Below, one piece after another: positions 63,501 through 64,000 of a stretch of 64,000 bases of DNA. Position 1 is the stretch's first letter; every line of letters starts with the position of its first letter. This DNA is from Microbispora hainanensis. Lineage in GTDB: Bacteria > Actinomycetota > Actinomycetes > Streptosporangiales > Streptosporangiaceae. The notes beneath the pieces are model-generated. The model worked only from the letters and a program-made list of their open reading frames with translations. It was not told the origin of the DNA and did not search any database. The stretch lies in contig NZ_CP108086.1 of NCBI RefSeq assembly GCF_036186745.1, positions 5,518,001 to 5,582,000 on the forward strand, read 5' to 3'. The translations under genes and the position numbers were made by a program.

Positions 63501-64000
63501 TCCCCGACGGCAAGCTGTCCGACGGGTGGCTGGTGCGCTGGCGCGCCCGCGCCGTCACCGCTGGCGGTACCTCCGCCTGGTCGGACTGGCAGCAGCTGAC
63601 CGTGACCGACGGCTCGCTCATCCCGGTCGTAGGCAACCCCCGCACCCGCCCTGCCAACAACGGCACGACGATCACGTTGACTCCCGCCCTGCTGGCCACC
63701 GTCAGCTCGGCGCAGGGCGGGCAGCTCGGCGCCGAATTCGAAGTCGAGCACGACCCCGCCGACACGCAGCATGGCACCGGCCAGATCTGGACCACTTCTG
63801 TCAACGGGGTGACCTCCGGCAACGACGCCACGGTCACCATCCCTGCCGGCACTCTCAGCAACGGGTGGAAGGTTCGCTGGCGCGCCCGCGCTGTCAAGAA
63901 CGGCATCGACTCGGACTGGACCGCCTGGCAATCGGTCACCGTCAGCGTGCCGAACCACTACGACACGACCTTCGAGTACGACCGCGACGGACAGACGGTC
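54527..64000 (+). CDS. Giant secreted RHS/YD-repeat protein with DNRLRE and fibronectin-like blocks, 3' end missing
   Basis: One frame stays open for more than 3150 codons and runs off the window. The start is ATG 54527 or 54575. An N-terminal membrane/signal segment (WVGAVVILGVFVAGVGVPDG) precedes a Pro/Ala-rich stalk and an SpvB-like beta region (APELALQYSSAAVDSLTSQT NNQSGLVGMGWELNTG). YD/RHS repeats follow, such as YDVLGRTLQLW and YDRLGRVTAQVD. From about 58.8 kb two copies of a DNRLRE-type module (DTYVIKGESSTHAGDSEL, DTFVANWDSVGDTHADDN) and about seven EHDPA-containing fibronectin-like modules are inserted, after which YD repeats resume (TFEYDRDGQTV). Such proteins are surface or secreted polymorphic toxins; the toxin tip would lie beyond the window. 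Confidence 0.85.
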   Translation, partial: MIPFGLFISALLGRAAMPAARFALRAEELGVPISRARKLLPGTIHGRFSRAWVGAVVILGVFVAGVGVPDGLVTPASAAVEAPQQERSVEARPVAVPTPRVKGEEASHPAKKPPAPVWPKSGSARVNVVAGKAAAVPGLPVTVAAPDAKASATPRPGASPSSRKPASAARGEKAPKAAPSQEPVKPTPGSVTVKTFDNTVARKVGGVGMVLQLTRADGGTAPAAAKVTVDYSSFRGAGGGGFASRLTLVRLPACVLAQPLTAECAKQRSAQLRVLPVVNDVKTGHLTAEVEVAPAAGGTSTAAAGSAVTGGAQATPPASASAGAAAAGDTAAGSADGFVYAVAASAAATASGSLTGDFAASPLKPSGTWQAGQSGGAFSYSYPITAPPAPSGDAPELALQYSSAAVDSLTSQTNNQSGLVGMGWELNTGFIERSFVSCSGYAKSGRMGYNTAQVGWPDKCWESPYGDPTSSKLTLSLDGRSTDIVKDTSGKWRTVEDYGWKIEPMSSQSWWRITTQDGSVYRFGYNTDSSLAMAFIGDDEGEPCHQYYPEPGSGEDSVQQLCEKPWRWMLDQEVDPNGNVIDYSYDKEEDGYCTVALDYDSRCDPEYDRAVNVSAVSYGHNINVPGSSPTARIVFTTSDRASGGVTDEPEFCEDGRDYSDCVYGTGPRFYTSRILSSITTQTLVPGTTDDWEDVTRWDLSYQWLDGGGWNGDEYPILWLDSIQQVGLAGGNGTQIALPPTTFEATFRNNAVSIELDSVEFPRIGAVNNGLGGRSEVEYEQENPCPEMAQYPPSDIWDDSGYDCYFITTRYDIVNDDWYYYGEVYAKWLVTSVTDIDMVGGSPSQVTSYSYEDDPGWAVPDNPLAVRDPFMPEDYTEWRGYGQVTTTVGGGSGSSGVSTTSAKFFRGLGRSITDFDGHSVPDPIELNGRTLQEQVRDSNGENSSTRYEYEVVETGGGPGTRNPSRVNQTREVSREKTTTGWRYTDTKTTYNSDGLPKTVNDYGDTSIASDNTCTSITYARNTTTWMLNYHASEEKHAGDDCTSGDLLSRIVYLYDGASDPSANTPTHGNVTETRAYSTTTHYATIKSTFDNYGRPLTTTEPSDPSEQNPKKTTTTYTPAVGWPWQGVTVKNPLQHQVTTWSSQYNGQPVGMQDANDNKVNIDYDVLGRTLQLWTPDAPKPDRNDTDLSDNPPAAKVAYAVTGSQPSRTMVSRLQSGAGTRTPKYTSTYTYSDGFGREREVQTASPTGGRIVQVTAYNERGLTERTSAPVYNGSALGSGLLNPAWSTVPQWSKQEYDRLGRVTAQVDMTADATGEKEFRRTTTNYLGADKYEVIPPVGGKTVYYTDAADQVTKIEEWLSGGGSGQQAAAVAGPVPPGSSSNSSAVTASATSQAAPAQPSSSAASSGAAAQPEVRAAADAALKAAVKQGKRVQVDAATTDSSVVYANPDGKTFTAEFTAGPSRVKQGQSWVPIDTSLVDEDGVLRPKAAAAQVEFSTGGTGVFAKMTRQDGTVFALWWPSALPRPSVKGNTATYADAAGPGADLVVTALATGFRHDVVLRRRPSGPVEYRLPVETSGLTLKTAETGGLTLSDKGGTVVAAAPTPVMWASSTPDAGADAKGKRRPRKRGKITTSVVQEQGRQVLVLQPDPGFLADPATTYPVTIDPTTTLPLSSDTYVIKGESSTHAGDSELVAGAVFNFVGVEVARSYLKFDTSSLAGATVSSATLSAYQMWVDSFECATGGIVAARVTSSWNPSTVLWTNKPTTTTSGQATASETGGCSGDRSMSWRVTSMAQAWASGTANYGIELRGTDESNAADYEVGFASSEVGYGDPPTLSVTYTLPSAPAASKLSITPVTGSAVSSLTPTLHATVSDPAGGNLRADYEIEHDPAYTAEGTGQIWTGSSATVTSGNDAPAVVPAGKLTDGWHIRWRARATNTGASVSSAWSAWQTTTVNVPDPLVDQFQVTPSQVLSGETVTSTLTPALAARVTTPDAGASRVEFELEHDPADTAHGTGSIWTIGNTQTGTAKSAAAGAAPAANVPASNAPAADAPPSHVQDDARMGASVEAKRSGKPVAVAGLTSATSSTVANPDGKTFTTTLSTRPARVKRDGAWVPIDTSLVDKDGALVPKAGPQVKVSNGGDGPFATVADEAGNSIALSWPAPLPKPMVERNKARYADAAGPGADLVVTVLPGGVRHDIELRERPTAQLNYRINVKTTGWKLQQDGQGRLTLTDSTGKLVAPLAQPVMYPVSDRGERKAGDAQAGTNANAKADARTKEAKGRHRRMGRIATRLTGEGDHQVLELTPDAAFLADPTLTYPVTVDPTVDFSPQADTFVANWDSVGDTHADDNYLDIGVDGGDVTRGYLNFDTAFLTGATVAQAQLSLFNYGAPQCAPFGSGIQVRRVTSAWDPYTVTWNSQPYATSEDAVARQDAYDIERCGDNGMGGIPVTWDVTGIAQDWAVGQPRWGLQMRAADENADEDWRVYDSSEGAVAYPGYSQAPELTVTYSLPSSSPTLGNLSITPVTGGAVSSLTPTLHATVSDTASGSLRADYEVEHDPAYTAEGTGQIWAGSSAGVTSGNDAPAVVPAGKLSDGWHIRWRARATNTGTSTSSAWSAWSAATIRAAQDPVVDNVASGTQATLTVPAGKLGDGWKVRWRARAVAAGSNTSAWSGWQALTVKVPAATVSQLQITPAQTSGQTTTVTSLTPQLLATVTDTYGQPLRAEFELEHDPADTAHGAGQIWTAAVDNVASGIQASVSVPGGKLNNAWGIRWRVRALNTATQVTSAWSDWQSATVDIGNVPSEPAVSALQVAPFQVVDGTTVTSSLTPQLLAQVTNPVGGTMRAEFELEHDPADTEHGTGQIWTTAVDDVPAGTQATVTVPADTLSEGWLVRWRARAVAGETTSSWSDWQTVRVDQPDPVLGTLQVTPSEAVDGKTVSSSLTPQLLAQVTDPAGGKVRAEFELEHDPAAPEGQGNGQIWTTAVDDVTSGTQATVTVPDGKLSDGWLVRWRARAVTAGGTSAWSDWQQLTVTDGSLIPVVGNPRTRPANNGTTITLTPALLATVSSAQGGQLGAEFEVEHDPADTQHGTGQIWTTSVNGVTSGNDATVTIPAGTLSNGWKVRWRARAVKNGIDSDWTAWQSVTVSVPNHYDTTFEYDRDGQTV
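58850..62390 (+). repeat. Internal tandem duplication in the RHS gene
   Basis: A unit of about 1.95 kb occurs twice: ANPDGKTFT at 58852 and 60779, WVPIDTSLVD, YADAAGPGADLVVT, a DNRLRE module (59539 and 61508) and a module starting VSSLTPTLHATVSD (about 60100 and 62100). The copies differ at many residues, so the duplication is not recent. The second copy begins inside a fibronectin-like module at about 60590. Confidence 0.7.
62560..63950 (+). repeat. Array of fibronectin-like modules in the RHS protein
   Basis: Four consecutive modules of about 115 residues, each with a leading L-T-P-Q/A-L-L-A strand, RAEFELEHDPAD-type core, GQIWT and a closing RWRARA/W-S-D-W-Q. They lie at about 62560-62890, 62930-63250, 63280-63600 and 63620-63950. 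Three related modules are near 60.1, 60.4 and 62.1 kb. Confidence 0.7.

Overview
The window is high-GC DNA with GTG/TTG starts, ATGA-coupled genes and many actinobacterial families (DUF2637, BTAD/LysM proteins, KorSA-type GntR regulators). It is best read as an accessory region of a filamentous actinomycete; Streptosporangiales is my guess, not something the sequence proves.

Layout. 1-1316 is the edge of a conjugative or integrative element (cell-wall hydrolase, excisionase-like HTH protein, truncated DUF2637 gene). 1297-4190 is a pile of IS701- and IS5-type elements. 4322-8613 mixes intact small genes (secreted four-Cys protein, EEP-family nuclease, DUF5677 protein) with a broken FAD oxidoreductase and a broken tyrosine recombinase. 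An intact IS256 element (8992-10409) and a possible structured RNA (10517-10606) precede a subtype I-G (I-U) CRISPR locus: a 23-repeat array (11007-12620) followed by csb3-like, cas3, csb2 and csb1 on the minus strand. An IS21 element (19913-22079) and two inverted IS3 copies (23000-24323, 27094-28415) separate this from a subtype I-E locus: cas3, a separate cas3 C-terminal piece, cas8e, cse2, cas7e, cas5e and cas6e, then a decayed array (36453-38246). Neither CRISPR locus has cas1, cas2 or cas4 in this window.

38276-42368 again resembles a mobile element: an ArdC/metallopeptidase/TOPRIM primase gene split by an amber codon, two small proteins, an ATP-binding protein and a GntR regulator. 43011-54139 is a complete-looking Tad/Flp pilus-type operon (SAF/CpaB, TadZ, TadA, TadB, TadC, pilin, TadE/TadG-like) ending in a LysM-BTAD membrane protein and interrupted by one opposite-strand gene. 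From 54527 to the window end runs one open frame for a giant secreted RHS/YD-repeat protein with duplicated DNRLRE and fibronectin-like blocks; its C-terminus lies outside the window.

The two CRISPR modules encode interference machinery of different subtypes side by side. Their arrays show decay, a duplicated repeat-spacer unit, compensatory stem changes, and an orphan repeat-like pair upstream of csb1 that could encode a crRNA-like regulator.
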